Shown here: positions 34,219 to 43,527 of the stretch, piece after piece
How the letters are laid out: the number at the start of each line of letters is the position of its first letter
How positions within the stretch are numbered: position 1 is the stretch's first letter
Origin: Ensifer adhaerens
GTDB taxonomy: Bacteria > Pseudomonadota > Alphaproteobacteria > Rhizobiales > Rhizobiaceae
Length of the DNA stretch: 64,000 nucleotides
Direction: 5' to 3'
Assembly: GCF_020035535.1 (NCBI RefSeq)
Contig: NZ_CP083350.1
Location: forward strand, 2,428,501 to 2,492,500
The notes under the pieces: model-generated
Databases searched by the model: none
The model's input: the letters and a program-made list of their open reading frames with translations, nothing else
Told to the model about the DNA's origin: nothing
Translations under genes and position numbers: made by a program

Positions 34219-35826
34219 ATGACCGTTCTGAAATCTCACATCTCGCCGTCCTCCGAAACGTTCAGGGCCAATCAGGCGGCCATGGCCGAGGCGATCTCGA
34301 CAGTCGAAGAGGCTGTGAAGCTTGCGGCCGGCGGTGGGGGCGACGCCGCGCGCGAGCGCCATGTCAGCCGCGGCAAGCTTCTGCCGCGCGACCGGGTGGC
34401 CAACCTCATCGATCCGGCAACGCCCTTTCTCGAAGTCGGAATGACGGCTGCGCACGGCATGTACAATGGCGATGCACCGGCGGCCGGGTTGATCACCGGC
34501 ATCGGTCGGGTCTCGGGCCGCGAATGCATGATCGTCTGCAACGATCCGACGGTCAAAGGCGGCACCTACTATCCGCTGACGGTGAAGAAGCACCTGCGCG
34601 CGCAGGAGATTGCCGCGGAAAACAATCTGCCCTGCATCTACCTCGTCGATTCCGGCGGCGCCAACCTGCCGAACCAGGACGAGGTCTTCCCGGACCGCGA
34701 TCACTTCGGCCGGATCTTCTACAACCAGGCCAACATGTCGGCCGCCGGCATTCCGCAGATCGCCGTTGTCATGGGCTCGTGCACGGCTGGCGGAGCCTAT
34801 GTGCCTGCCATGTCGGACGAGACGATCATCGTCGAGGGGCAGGGCACGATCTTCCTGGCTGGCCCGCCGCTCGTGCGCGCCGCGACCGGCGAGGTGGTCT
34901 CTGCCGAAGATCTCGGCGGCGCCGACGTGCATACCCGCCTTTCCGGCGTGGCCGATCACCTGGCGCGTGACGATGCCCATGCGCTGGCGCTCGCCCGCCG
35001 CTCAGTTGCCGCGCTCAATCGGCTGAAGCCGCAGTCGGTCGAACTGGCACCGCCCGAGCCGCCGCTCTACGATCCGCAAGAGATCGCCGGCATCGTGCCC
35101 GCCGACCTGCGCACGCCCTACGATATCCGCGAGGTCATCGCCCGCGTCGTCGACGGCTCGCGTTTCGACGAGTTCAAGGCGAGATATGGCACGACGCTCG
35201 TCTGCGGCTTTGCCCACATTCACGGCATCCCGGTCGGCATCATCGCCAACAATGGCGTGCTATTCTCGGAATCGGCGTTGAAGGGCGCACATTTCGTCGA
35301 GCTCTGCGCCCAGCGCAAGATCCCGCTCGTCTTCCTGCAGAATATCACCGGCTTCATGGTCGGGCGGAAATACGAGACCGAGGGCATCGCCAAGCACGGC
35401 GCCAAGCTGGTGACGGCGGTGGCGACGGCGCGGGTGCCGAAGGTGACGATGCTTGTCGGCGGCTCCTTTGGCGCCGGCAATTACGGCATGTGCGGCCGCG
35501 CCTTCTCGCCGCGTTTCCTCTGGACCTGGCCGAACAGCCGCATCTCCGTCATGGGCGGCGAACAGGCGGCCGGCGTGTTGACGACGGTGCGCAGCGAGGC
35601 GCTGAAGCGGGCGGGCACGCCCTGGAGCGACGAGGAGGAGGCGCGTTTTCGCCAGCCGATCCTCGATCTCTTCGAGCGCCAGAGCCACCCGCTCTATGCC
35701 TCGGCAAGACTTTGGGACGATGGCGTCGTCGATCCGCGCAAGACCCGCGATGTGCTCGGCCTGTCGCTTTCGGCAGCGCTCAACGCGCCGATCGAAGACA
35801 CGCGCTTCGGCCTCTTCAGGATGTAG
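34219..35826 (+). CDS. mccB: 3-Methylcrotonyl-CoA carboxylase beta (carboxyltransferase) subunit
   Basis: A 535-residue carboxyltransferase subunit. It shows the N-terminal and C-terminal halves of the family, including [71 protein letters not shown] and [20 protein letters not shown]. It transfers carboxylate from biotin to 3-methylcrotonyl-CoA. The length and these blocks favour MCC over propionyl-CoA carboxylase, and the operon agrees. A RidA-like gene separates it from the biotin subunit. Confidence 0.93.
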   Translation: MTVLKSHISPSSETFRANQAAMAEAISTVEEAVKLAAGGGGDAARERHVSRGKLLPRDRVANLIDPATPFLEVGMTAAHGMYNGDAPAAGLITGIGRVSGRECMIVCNDPTVKGGTYYPLTVKKHLRAQEIAAENNLPCIYLVDSGGANLPNQDEVFPDRDHFGRIFYNQANMSAAGIPQIAVVMGSCTAGGAYVPAMSDETIIVEGQGTIFLAGPPLVRAATGEVVSAEDLGGADVHTRLSGVADHLARDDAHALALARRSVAALNRLKPQSVELAPPEPPLYDPQEIAGIVPADLRTPYDIREVIARVVDGSRFDEFKARYGTTLVCGFAHIHGIPVGIIANNGVLFSESALKGAHFVELCAQRKIPLVFLQNITGFMVGRKYETEGIAKHGAKLVTAVATARVPKVTMLVGGSFGAGNYGMCGRAFSPRFLWTWPNSRISVMGGEQAAGVLTTVRSEALKRAGTPWSDEEEARFRQPILDLFERQSHPLYASARLWDDGVVDPRKTRDVLGLSLSAALNAPIEDTRFGLFRM

Positions 35827-35836
35827 GGAGATCCGG

Positions 35837-36220
35837 ATGAAACGCGAAAACATCAATGCCGGCGATGCGCCGCAACCGCGCGGAGGCTATTCGCAGGCCG
35901 TACGGCTCGAAGATTTCCAGCGCCTTTTGTTCGTCAGCGGTCAGGTGCCGCTCAGCGCCGAAGACGTCCTGCCGGAAGGGTTCGAGGCGCAGGCGCGTCA
36001 GGTCTGGTCGAATATCGATGCGCAATTGCGCGCCGCGGGCATGAGCAAGGCGGATATCGTCAAGGTGACGGTCCTGCTTGCCGACCGGCAGCACGCGATG
36101 GCCAACCGCGCGGCCCGGCAGGAATATCTGGGTGCACTCGCGCCCGCCATGACGGTAGCGATCGCCGGGATTTTCGATGCCGGCTGGCTGCTCGAAATCG
36201 ATGTGATCGCAGCGCAATAG
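35837..36220 (+). CDS. RidA/YjgF-like protein lacking the catalytic arginine
   Basis: A 127-residue member of the RidA (YER057c/YjgF/UK114) family. The start GGYSQAVRLEDFQRLLFVSGQVPL and the C-terminal EIDVIAAQ are typical. Active RidA proteins hydrolyse 2-aminoacrylate and other imines and depend on Arg105 in PARS. Here the aligned segment is LAPAMTV with Met105, so imine deaminase activity is unlikely. The ATG at 35837 follows GGAGATCCGG. It lies between the two MCC subunit genes with short gaps (10 and 9 bp), so it is made with them. A binding or chaperone-like role in the leucine pathway is possible. Confidence 0.85.
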   Translation: MKRENINAGDAPQPRGGYSQAVRLEDFQRLLFVSGQVPLSAEDVLPEGFEAQARQVWSNIDAQLRAAGMSKADIVKVTVLLADRQHAMANRAARQEYLGALAPAMTVAIAGIFDAGWLLEIDVIAAQ

Positions 36221-36229
36221 GGCCTGGGG

Positions 36230-38224
36230 ATGCCGATGTTTTCCAAACTCCTGATTGCCAATCGCGGTGAGATTGCCTGCCGGGTGATGCGCACCGCCAA
36301 GCGCCTCGGCATTCGCACGGTTGCGGTTTATTCCGACGCCGATGTGGGAGCGCTGCATGTGGCGCTCGCCGATGAGGCGATCCGCATCGGTCCGCCGCCG
36401 GCGCTCGAGAGTTATCTCTCGGCCGAACGCATCATCGCCGCCGCACGCTCGGTCGGCGCCGATGCGATCCATCCAGGCTATGGCTTTCTCTCGGAGAACG
36501 CCGATTTCGCTGAAGCCGTTGAAGCGGCGGGTATCACCTTCGTCGGGCCTTCGGCGCGCGCGATCCGCGCGATGGGTTTGAAGGATGCAGCCAAGGCACT
36601 GATGGAACTGTCCGGCGTGCCGGTGGTCCCCGGTTATCACGGCGAGCGGCAGGAAGCCGAATTCCTTGCGGAAGAGGCAGCGAATGTCGGCTATCCGGTG
36701 CTAATCAAGGCGCGTGCCGGCGGCGGCGGCAAGGGTATGCGGCGCGTCGACAGCGCAGCCGAGTTTCCGGCCGCACTCGAAGCGGCGCGGCGCGAGGCGG
36801 AGGCCGCCTTCGGCGACGGTTCGGTGCTGATCGAGAAATATCTGACGAAGCCGCGGCATATCGAAGTGCAGGTGTTCGGTGACCGTCACGGCAACATCCT
36901 GCACCTCTACGAGCGTGACTGCTCGCTGCAACGCCGCCACCAGAAGGTGATCGAGGAAGCGCCGGCACCCGGCATGACCGCGGAAGTGCGGCACGCCATG
37001 GGCGATGCTGCCGTTCGGGCAGCCCAAGCGATCGGCTATGTCGGCGCCGGCACCGTCGAATTCATCGCCGACGTGACCAACGGGCTTTGGCCGGACCAGT
37101 TCTATTTTATGGAAATGAACACCCGGCTTCAGGTCGAGCATCCGGTCACCGAGGCGATCACCGGCATCGATCTCGTCGAATGGCAGCTACGGGCCGCGGC
37201 CGGCGAGGCCCTTCCCAAACGCCAGAGCGAGATCGGCATCGACGGCTGGGCGTTCGAAGCCCGCATCTATGCGGAAGACCCATCTCGCGGGTTCCTGCCG
37301 GCGACGGGGCGGCTGACGACGATGAGCTTTCCGGAGGATGGCGTGCGTGTCGACGCCGGTGTGCGGCAGGGCGACCGGATCACGCCTTTTTATGATCCGC
37401 TGATCGCCAAGCTGATCGTTCACGGCCCGAACCGTTCGGCCGCGCTTGCGAAGCTCGAAAATGCGCTGAGGGCGTGCCGCATCGGTGGCACCATCACAAA
37501 TCTCGATTTTCTGGCGCGCCTTGCTGCGGAACCGGATTTCCGGGCCGGGCATCCCGATACCGGCCTGATCGACCGCTCGATCGATCAGCTCACGGCAACG
37601 CTGGCGCCGAGCGATGCGGCACTGGCACTGGCGGCGATCGTCTCCACCGGCGCCCTGCTACCGGATGGATCTGCCGATCCGTGGACTTCGCTCGGCCACT
37701 GGCAGATCTGGAGCGATGCCAGCCGGAACGTCACGATCGAGCACACGGGCGGACGATCGACCGTGACGCTCGCCGCTCGCGGCCGCGACCAGTTCGCGGT
37801 CCACACAGGAACCGCGGCACTGCCCGTGGTGATCCTCGACCGCTTCGCCGATGGCGCCCGCGCGGAAATCTCGGGCGCGCAGCATGAGTTCCGCTTCCTT
37901 CGCGAAGGTGAGCAGATCACATTGTTCCTCAACGGTGAGAGCTATGTCCTGCGTCTGCCCGATGCGCTTGGCGCCGGTCATTCCAGCGAGGTGGCCGACG
38001 ACGAGGTGTCCGCACCGATGCCTGGCATCGTCAAGCTCATCCGGGTCCGCCCCGGCGATACGGTCGAAAAGGGGCAGCCGCTCGCCGTCATGGAGGCGAT
38101 GAAGATGGAGTTGACGCTGTCGGCCTCGCGCGCCGGCGTCGTCGAGAGCGTGTTGGTCAGCGAAGGCGAGCAGGTGACTGCCGGCGCCGTTCTGGTGATG
38201 CTCCAGCCGGAGAGCGCGGAATGA
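36230..38224 (+). CDS. mccA: 3-Methylcrotonyl-CoA carboxylase alpha (biotin carboxylase/BCCP) subunit
   Basis: A 664-residue biotin-dependent carboxylase alpha chain. The biotin carboxylase part spans roughly residues 1-450 (KLLIANRGEIACRVMRTAKRLG, the ATP-grasp glycine loop KARAGGGGKGMR, MNTRLQVEHPVTE). The C-terminal biotinyl domain has EAMKME with biotinylated Lys625. Start at 36230; a second ATG two codons on is possible. The stop overlaps the HMG-CoA lyase start by ATGA. Confidence 0.93.
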   Translation: MPMFSKLLIANRGEIACRVMRTAKRLGIRTVAVYSDADVGALHVALADEAIRIGPPPALESYLSAERIIAAARSVGADAIHPGYGFLSENADFAEAVEAAGITFVGPSARAIRAMGLKDAAKALMELSGVPVVPGYHGERQEAEFLAEEAANVGYPVLIKARAGGGGKGMRRVDSAAEFPAALEAARREAEAAFGDGSVLIEKYLTKPRHIEVQVFGDRHGNILHLYERDCSLQRRHQKVIEEAPAPGMTAEVRHAMGDAAVRAAQAIGYVGAGTVEFIADVTNGLWPDQFYFMEMNTRLQVEHPVTEAITGIDLVEWQLRAAAGEALPKRQSEIGIDGWAFEARIYAEDPSRGFLPATGRLTTMSFPEDGVRVDAGVRQGDRITPFYDPLIAKLIVHGPNRSAALAKLENALRACRIGGTITNLDFLARLAAEPDFRAGHPDTGLIDRSIDQLTATLAPSDAALALAAIVSTGALLPDGSADPWTSLGHWQIWSDASRNVTIEHTGGRSTVTLAARGRDQFAVHTGTAALPVVILDRFADGARAEISGAQHEFRFLREGEQITLFLNGESYVLRLPDALGAGHSSEVADDEVSAPMPGIVKLIRVRPGDTVEKGQPLAVMEAMKMELTLSASRAGVVESVLVSEGEQVTAGAVLVMLQPESAE

Positions 38225-39090
38225 GCGGAACGGCGCCCGGGCATGTGACGATCGTCGAGATGGCGCCGCGCGACGGGCTACAGAACGAAAGCGGGCTTGT
38301 ACCAACCGCCGACAAGATCCGCCTCGTCGATATGCTATCCGACTGCGGCTACCAGCGGATCGAGGTGACAAGCTTCGTCAGCCTGAAATGGGTGCCGCAG
38401 ATGGCGGATGCCGCTGAAGTAATGGCCGGCATCCAAAGGCATCCCGGGACGCGCTACGCGGTGCTGACGCCCAACATGCGCGGTCTTGAAGCGGCGCTCG
38501 AAGCCGGTGCCGATGAGGTGGCGATTTTCGCCTCGGCTTCCGAGACCTTCTCGCAAAAGAACATCAATTGCTCGATCGCCGAAAGCATCGAGCGCTTCCG
38601 GCCTGTTGCCGGAGTGTGCCGCGAGCGTGGTCTGTTGCTGCGCGGCTATGTCAGCTGCGTCGTCGAATGCCCCTATGAGGGTGCGATCGCGCCGACCAGC
38701 ACCACCCATGTCGCCGGCCTGCTTGACGAACTCGGCTGTTATGAGATCAGCCTCGGCGATACGATCGGCCGCGGTACGCCGGAAGCGGTGGACGCGATGC
38801 TGTCAGTGGTGCTGGAGCGCATTCCGGCCGCCCGACTTGCGGGCCATTTCCACGATACGTCCGGCCGCGCGCTCGATAATATCGCCGTGGCGCTCGATCG
38901 CGGCCTCAGGGTCTTCGATGCGTCGGCAGGCGGTCTCGGCGGCTGCCCCTATGCGCCAGGTGCTGCCGGTAATGTCGACACGCTTGCCGTCAACGCTTTT
39001 GTCAGCAGTCAGGGGTTTTCGACCGGCCTCGACCCAGCGAAGCTCGAGCAGGCAGCCGCTTTCGCGCGGACCTTGAGGACAAGTTCATGA
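38221..39090 (+). CDS. mvaB: Hydroxymethylglutaryl-CoA lyase
   Basis: A 289-residue HMG-CoA lyase of the TIM-barrel HMGL-like family. It starts with VEMAPRDGLQNESG (catalytic Arg and Asp), holds the metal ligands in AGHFHDTSGRALDN, and the reactive cysteine in GLGGCPYAPGAAGN. It splits HMG-CoA to acetyl-CoA and acetoacetate, ending leucine degradation. It overlaps mccA and the next gene by 4 bp each. Confidence 0.93.
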   Translation: MSGTAPGHVTIVEMAPRDGLQNESGLVPTADKIRLVDMLSDCGYQRIEVTSFVSLKWVPQMADAAEVMAGIQRHPGTRYAVLTPNMRGLEAALEAGADEVAIFASASETFSQKNINCSIAESIERFRPVAGVCRERGLLLRGYVSCVVECPYEGAIAPTSTTHVAGLLDELGCYEISLGDTIGRGTPEAVDAMLSVVLERIPAARLAGHFHDTSGRALDNIAVALDRGLRVFDASAGGLGGCPYAPGAAGNVDTLAVNAFVSSQGFSTGLDPAKLEQAAAFARTLRTSS

Positions 39091-39872
39091 CCTTCGAAAC
39101 GATCCGGATTGTCACCGACTCGCGCGGTGTCGCGCGGCTAAGGTTGGCGCTGCCGCAGAAGCACAATGCGCTTTCGGCGGGGATGATCGGAGAGTTGACC
39201 GAGGCGGCGCAGCTGCTTTCGGCCGACCGTTCGGTCCGCGTGGTCATCCTGGAGGGCGAAGGCCGTAGCTTCTGCGCAGGCGGCGATCTCGGCTGGATGC
39301 GCGAACAGTTCGACGCGGACCGGGCGACCCGCATCGCCGAGGCGACGCGGCTGGCGATGATGTTCAAGGCGCTGAACGAGATCGCCAAGCCGGTAATCGG
39401 CCGCTTGCACGGCAATGCCTTCGGCGGCGGCGTCGGCCTGATGAGCATCTGTGACGCGGCGGTTGCCTCTGCCGATGCCAGGTTCGGTCTGACTGAGACC
39501 CGTCTCGGCCTGATCCCGGCGACCATCAGCCCCTATGTCGTCGCCCGCATCGGCGAGGGCAAGGCGCGGCCATTGTTCATGTCCGCCCGGCTGTTTGGTG
39601 CTGAAGAGGCGCGCGCATTGGGGCTCGCCACCACCGTTGTCGCGGCCGATGCGCTGGACGCAGCGGTCGAAGCGGAGATCGAGCCTTATCTCGCGGTGGC
39701 GCCGGAAGCCACCGGCCGGGCCAAGCGGCTTGCGCGTTCGCTCGGCGCTCCGATCACCGAACAAACCATTGCCGCGACGATCGAGCAGCTCGCCGATTGC
39801 TGGGAGTCCGACGAGGCTCGCGAAGGTGTTGGCGCCTTTTTTGACAAGAGCGTACCTGCCTGGCGGCGATAA
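39087..39872 (+). CDS. Enoyl-CoA hydratase, probable methylglutaconyl-CoA hydratase
   Basis: A 261-residue crotonase-family enzyme. The oxyanion-hole loops are KHNALSAGMIGEL and GEGRSFCAGGDLGWM, and the conserved HGNAFGGGVGLMSICD precedes ETRLGLIPATISPYV with the Glu used by hydratases. Its place after mccB-mccA-mvaB points to hydration of 3-methylglutaconyl-CoA to HMG-CoA, completing the pathway in this operon. No MerR-type LiuR regulator was found nearby. Confidence 0.88.
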   Translation: MTFETIRIVTDSRGVARLRLALPQKHNALSAGMIGELTEAAQLLSADRSVRVVILEGEGRSFCAGGDLGWMREQFDADRATRIAEATRLAMMFKALNEIAKPVIGRLHGNAFGGGVGLMSICDAAVASADARFGLTETRLGLIPATISPYVVARIGEGKARPLFMSARLFGAEEARALGLATTVVAADALDAAVEAEIEPYLAVAPEATGRAKRLARSLGAPITEQTIAATIEQLADCWESDEAREGVGAFFDKSVPAWRR

Positions 39873-39879
39873 GCCTTCC

Positions 39880-39927
39880 TTGAATTGGGCGCTATTTGAG
39901 CTTATTTTGATTGCATGATGATCAAAA
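39880..39927 (+). promoter_or_regulatory. Toxin-antitoxin promoter with overlapping inverted repeat
   Basis: TTGAAT (39880-39885), a 17-bp spacer and TATTTT (39903-39908) make a good sigma-70-type promoter. It overlaps TTTTGAT-N9-ATCAAAA (39905-39911 with 39921-39927), a perfect inverted repeat. The transcription start would fall near 39915, at the first in-frame ATG. A repressor bound here would block the promoter, as expected of an autoregulating antitoxin. Confidence 0.6.
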
Positions 39928-40316
39928 CAAGCGCGGATTGTGCCATGGCTGCTGTGAGTTTCAATGTCTCCGCCGCCGACTACGGCGAGCGCCAATCGTC
40001 CTTTCTCTCCGCCCGGCTGGTTGCCGATCGCCTCGGCGTCACACTTGCCGAACTGGCGAGGCTGATCGGTGTCGCCCGCAATACGCTGACGGCGAAGTCG
40101 AGTGCCCGCAAGGTCGATGCGGCTTTGAGCGTCGTCGTGCGCATCCTCGCGATGGCCGGTGAAATGGCGGGAGACGACAGCCGCGCCGTTATCTGGTTCA
40201 AGCACCAGCCGATCCCCGGCTGGGCCGGCAAGACCGCCTATGACCTCGTCGGCGAAGGCAAGGCCGACAAGGTGCTCGCCTACCTCGAAGCCGTGCGTTC
40301 CGGTGTCTACGCCTGA
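39915..40316 (+). CDS. MbcA/ParS/Xre-type antitoxin of a RES toxin-antitoxin pair
   Basis: A 133-residue (from 39915) antitoxin with an N-terminal DNA-binding helical region (RLVADRLGVTLAELARLIGVARNTL) and the C-terminal DUF2384 motif (GWAGKTAYDLVGEGKADKVLAYL). It neutralises and probably co-represses with the RES toxin encoded next. The first ATG lies within the putative operator and lacks a ribosome site, so translation may be leaderless or may begin at the ATG at 39945. The stop overlaps the toxin start. Confidence 0.85.
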   Translation: MMIKTSADCAMAAVSFNVSAADYGERQSSFLSARLVADRLGVTLAELARLIGVARNTLTAKSSARKVDAALSVVVRILAMAGEMAGDDSRAVIWFKHQPIPGWAGKTAYDLVGEGKADKVLAYLEAVRSGVYA

Positions 40317-40825
40317 TGGCGGGAAGCGGGCCGGTGCGCCTCTGGCGTGCCTATGTCCCGCGCTGGGCGCATGCGCCGCTCTCCGGTGAGGGCGCCGCGC
40401 GCTTCGGCGGGCGCTGGAATCCTGTTGGAACACCCGCGATCTATGCTGCCCGCGAACTCTCGACCGCCTGGGCCGAATATAATCAGGGTTTCGTCCAGCA
40501 TCCGGCGCTGATCGCGCAGCTTGAGCTACGCTTCGCGCGGCTCGCTGATCTGACGGTGGCGGAAACGCTGTCCGACCTTGGGCTCACCGAAGAGATCCAC
40601 CGCTGCGAATGGCGCGATGCGCTTGATCGTGGCCTTCTGCCGGCGACGCATCGCCTGCAGCGGGAGCTGAGCGATCGAGACTTCGATGGCCTGATCTATC
40701 CGTCCTTCATGTCGCCCGGTGGTACCTGCGTCGCGCTCTGGCGCTGGAATGCAGGGGAGGGGGCAGAGTTGACGGTTATCGATCCTGATGGACGCCTGCC
40801 GAAGACGCCAGCTTCCTGGCTCTGA
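40316..40825 (+). CDS. RES-domain toxin
   Basis: A 169-residue RES-domain protein named for conserved Arg, Glu and Ser. It begins RLWRAYVPRWAHAPLSGEGAARFGGRWNPVG and contains YAARELSTAWAEYN, with the Arg and Glu positions intact. Related toxins degrade NAD+ and stop growth, with the adjacent Xre/ParS antitoxin as inhibitor. The ATG at 40316 shares a base with the antitoxin stop (TGATG), giving tight coupling. No insertion or frameshift is seen, so the module appears functional. Confidence 0.85.
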   Translation: MAGSGPVRLWRAYVPRWAHAPLSGEGAARFGGRWNPVGTPAIYAARELSTAWAEYNQGFVQHPALIAQLELRFARLADLTVAETLSDLGLTEEIHRCEWRDALDRGLLPATHRLQRELSDRDFDGLIYPSFMSPGGTCVALWRWNAGEGAELTVIDPDGRLPKTPASWL

Positions 40826-40890
40826 AACCCAATTTCTGAAAGCCCAATTCCAGCGATGGAAAGACGGATCACAAACTTCTCGACATGACC

Positions 40891-42255
40891 TCAGATCACC
40901 TTGCCGGGATTGAGGATGCCGTTCGGGTCGAGAGCCTGCTTGATCCGGCGCATCAGCTCAAGCTCGGCGGGACTGCGCGAATGGTCGAGGAAATCCCGCT
41001 TCAGCGTGCCGATGCCGTGTTCGGCCGAGATCGAACCTTTGTAGCGCCGCACGATCTCATAGACGATTTCGTCGACGACATGCGAGGTTTCCGCGTCGCT
41101 GTCGGGTTCCGAGAAGGCGATGTGCAGATTGCTGTCGGCGACATGGCCGAAGAAGGAGACATGGGCCGCCGGGAAACGGGCGGAAAGAGCTTCGCCGCAT
41201 TCTACGGCGAAGCGACCGATCTCGCCGATCGGCAGGCTGATATCGAGGTTCATCAGGGCGGGCAGTAACTGGTCCATTGCGTGGCCCTCCCGAACGCTCC
41301 AGAAGGAGCGGCTTTCCTTCTCCGACTGGGCAATCAGCGCATCGAAGATGATGCCGTCTTCCAGCGCCTCTCCGAGAAAGGCTTCGAATGCATCGCGCTC
41401 GCTGTGATCGCCCAGCAGGTCCTGCTCGACGATGACGGCGAAGGGCGGAACGTCATCAAAAAGCTTCTGCCTGTTCGCCTCGGCGTTGAAGCGGAAATAG
41501 TGCTGCCACATGGCCTCGAAGGCCGAGAGCCCTGGCAGGTGGCGCTGGCACCGTGTCAGGAAGGCAACCACATTGTCGTAGCTGTCGAGCGCGCAGAGCG
41601 CCGTCAGTCGGCCGACCGGCAGCGGCCGCAGACGCAGGACCGCGCGGGTGATCACCCCAAGTGTTCCCTCGGAACCGATGAAATACTGCCGGAGATCGTA
41701 GCCGGTGTTGTTCTTGATCATCTTGTTGAGCGCCGAGATCACGGTCCCATTGGCGAGCACGACTTCGAGGCCAAGCACGTTGTCGCGCGTCACGCCATAG
41801 CGCAGCACGCGGATGCCGCCGGCATTGGTGGCGAGGTTGCCGCCGATCTGGCAGGTGCCGCGGGCGCCGAGATCGATCGGCAGCAAGAAACCTGCGTCTT
41901 CGGCGGCGCGCTGCGCCACTTCGAGCGGCGTACCGGCGCGCACCGTCATGGTCCCGGCTTGCGGGTCGATCTCTTCTATGCCGGTGAACCGTTCGAGTGA
42001 AATCACCACCGCGTCACTGCCGGCATTGGCTCCCCCGGCAAGTCCGGTCAGCCCGCCCTGCACCACGATGCTCTGGTTGTTCTCGTTGCAAAGGCGAAGG
42101 GCTGTGGCGATTTCCTCGCTGCTTGTCGGCCGGATGACGGCCTTCGGCAGGTCGCGGCCGGTCAGGCTGGCGTCGCTGCGATGGCGCTCGCCGACCGCGG
42201 CTCCGGTGAGCACGATATCGCCGAGGGCTTGTTTCAGGTCGTCGACGATCGTCAT
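40891..42255 (-). CDS. FAD-linked D-2-hydroxyacid dehydrogenase (GlcD/D-lactate dehydrogenase family)
   Basis: A 454-residue flavoprotein of the FAD-binding PCMH/FAD-oxidase C family. The FAD domain has VVQGGLTGLAGGANAGSDAVV and IGGNLATNAGGIRVLRYG; the C-terminal part has HVGDSNLH-like HVADSNLHIAFSEP and SAEHGIGTLKRDFL, ligands of the metal and substrate carboxylate. It oxidises a D-2-hydroxyacid such as D-lactate, D-2-hydroxyglutarate or glycolate. ATG at 42255 with GGAG 6 nt upstream is preferred over the ATG at 42261. It stands alone near the sulfate importer. Confidence 0.88.
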   Translation of the reverse strand: MTIVDDLKQALGDIVLTGAAVGERHRSDASLTGRDLPKAVIRPTSSEEIATALRLCNENNQSIVVQGGLTGLAGGANAGSDAVVISLERFTGIEEIDPQAGTMTVRAGTPLEVAQRAAEDAGFLLPIDLGARGTCQIGGNLATNAGGIRVLRYGVTRDNVLGLEVVLANGTVISALNKMIKNNTGYDLRQYFIGSEGTLGVITRAVLRLRPLPVGRLTALCALDSYDNVVAFLTRCQRHLPGLSAFEAMWQHYFRFNAEANRQKLFDDVPPFAVIVEQDLLGDHSERDAFEAFLGEALEDGIIFDALIAQSEKESRSFWSVREGHAMDQLLPALMNLDISLPIGEIGRFAVECGEALSARFPAAHVSFFGHVADSNLHIAFSEPDSDAETSHVVDEIVYEIVRRYKGSISAEHGIGTLKRDFLDHSRSPAELELMRRIKQALDPNGILNPGKVI

Positions 42256-42380
42256 GCGCATCTCCCGTTTCCGCGGCCTTGGTCGGCAGCGGGCGTCCCT
42301 GCTTAGCGCATCTCGAAGCAAACCGAAATCGGCTGGCGAGGCACAAGCGCGCTTCGCCAGCCTGTGACAGGTCGATGAGA

Positions 42381-43514
42381 TCAGGTGCCCGTGCGGGCGA
42401 GTTCGAAGGCTTCGGTCTCTCCGGATTCCTCAGCCGCTTGCTGTTCCTCCTTTGCCTCTGCCGTCTCCTGCCCTCTATCCCTGAAGAGTTTCCACTTCGT
42501 GGGTCTGAAGGCGATGCGGCTGTGGTCGCCGGCGGCGGCGCGTTCGGGGGAGAGTTCGATCTCGACATGCGGATGGTTGCGGCCGAGGTCGAGTTCGAGA
42601 TGGCGGGTGCCGGCGACACGGCGGCTGGCGGCGACGAGGCCGGCAAGACAGCCGCCGCAGCCGTCGATCAGCTCGATGTCATGCGGGCGGAAGTGCAGGT
42701 TGGCCGGACCGTCGGGCTCGGCCGGGGCTCTGAGCCCGATCGGCCGGTCCTCGAACCAGATCTCGCCGTTCTGCAGCGTCACGGCGAGGCAGTTCGACTG
42801 GCCGATGAAGCCGAAGACGAAGGGCGAGACCGGATGGTCGTAGATCTCGTCGGGGGTGCCGACCTGTTCGATCGTGCCCTTGCTCATGACGACGACCCGG
42901 TCGGCGAGCTCCAGCGCCTCTTCCTGGTCGTGGGTGACGAAGATCGTCGTGTGGCCGGTGCGGTCGTGGATCTCGCGCAGCCATTTGCGCAGTTCCTTGC
43001 GCACCTGGGCGTCGAGCGCGCCGAAGGGCTCGTCGAGCAGAAGCACGTTGGGCTCGACCGCCATGGCGCGGGCCAGCGCCACGCGCTGGCGCTGGCCGCC
43101 GGAAAGCTGCGCCGGATAACGCTTGTCGAGGCCGGAAAGCTGCACGAGATCGAGCAGGTCGAGCGCCCGCTTGCGGATTTCGGCCGCCGGCGGCCGGCGG
43201 CCCGACGGACGCACCTTGAGGCCGAAGGCGACGTTGTCGAGCACGGTCATGTGGCGGAAGAGGGCATAGTGCTGGAAGACGAAGCCGATGTTGCGCTGCT
43301 GCACCGTCTTTTGCGAGGCATCCTCGTCGCCGAAGTAGATCGTGCCGCCGGTCGGGCTTTCAAGCCCGGCAACGAGACGCAGCAACGTCGTCTTGCCGGA
43401 GCCGGAGGGGCCAAGCAGCGCGATCAGCTCGCCGGAGCGGATATCGAGCGAGACGTCGTCGAGCGCCGGGAAGCGGCCGAATTCCTTGCGGATATTGTGA
43501 ACGCGCACGTCCAT
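42381..43514 (-). CDS. cysA: Sulfate/thiosulfate importer ATPase CysA
   Basis: A 377-residue ATPase of the CysA/MalK class with Walker [10 protein letters not shown] (about residues 35-43), Q-loop [12 protein letters not shown], signature [15 protein letters not shown] and Walker [12 protein letters not shown]. The regulatory C-terminal domain (about 240-377) follows. The block [17 protein letters not shown] is typical of CysA. It is the last gene of sbp-cysT-cysW-cysA, 13 bp after cysW. Confidence 0.92.
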   Translation of the reverse strand: MDVRVHNIRKEFGRFPALDDVSLDIRSGELIALLGPSGSGKTTLLRLVAGLESPTGGTIYFGDEDASQKTVQQRNIGFVFQHYALFRHMTVLDNVAFGLKVRPSGRRPPAAEIRKRALDLLDLVQLSGLDKRYPAQLSGGQRQRVALARAMAVEPNVLLLDEPFGALDAQVRKELRKWLREIHDRTGHTTIFVTHDQEEALELADRVVVMSKGTIEQVGTPDEIYDHPVSPFVFGFIGQSNCLAVTLQNGEIWFEDRPIGLRAPAEPDGPANLHFRPHDIELIDGCGGCLAGLVAASRRVAGTRHLELDLGRNHPHVEIELSPERAAAGDHSRIAFRPTKWKLFRDRGQETAEAKEEQQAAEESGETEAFELARTGT

Positions 43515-43527
43515 AGCGTTTGACCTT

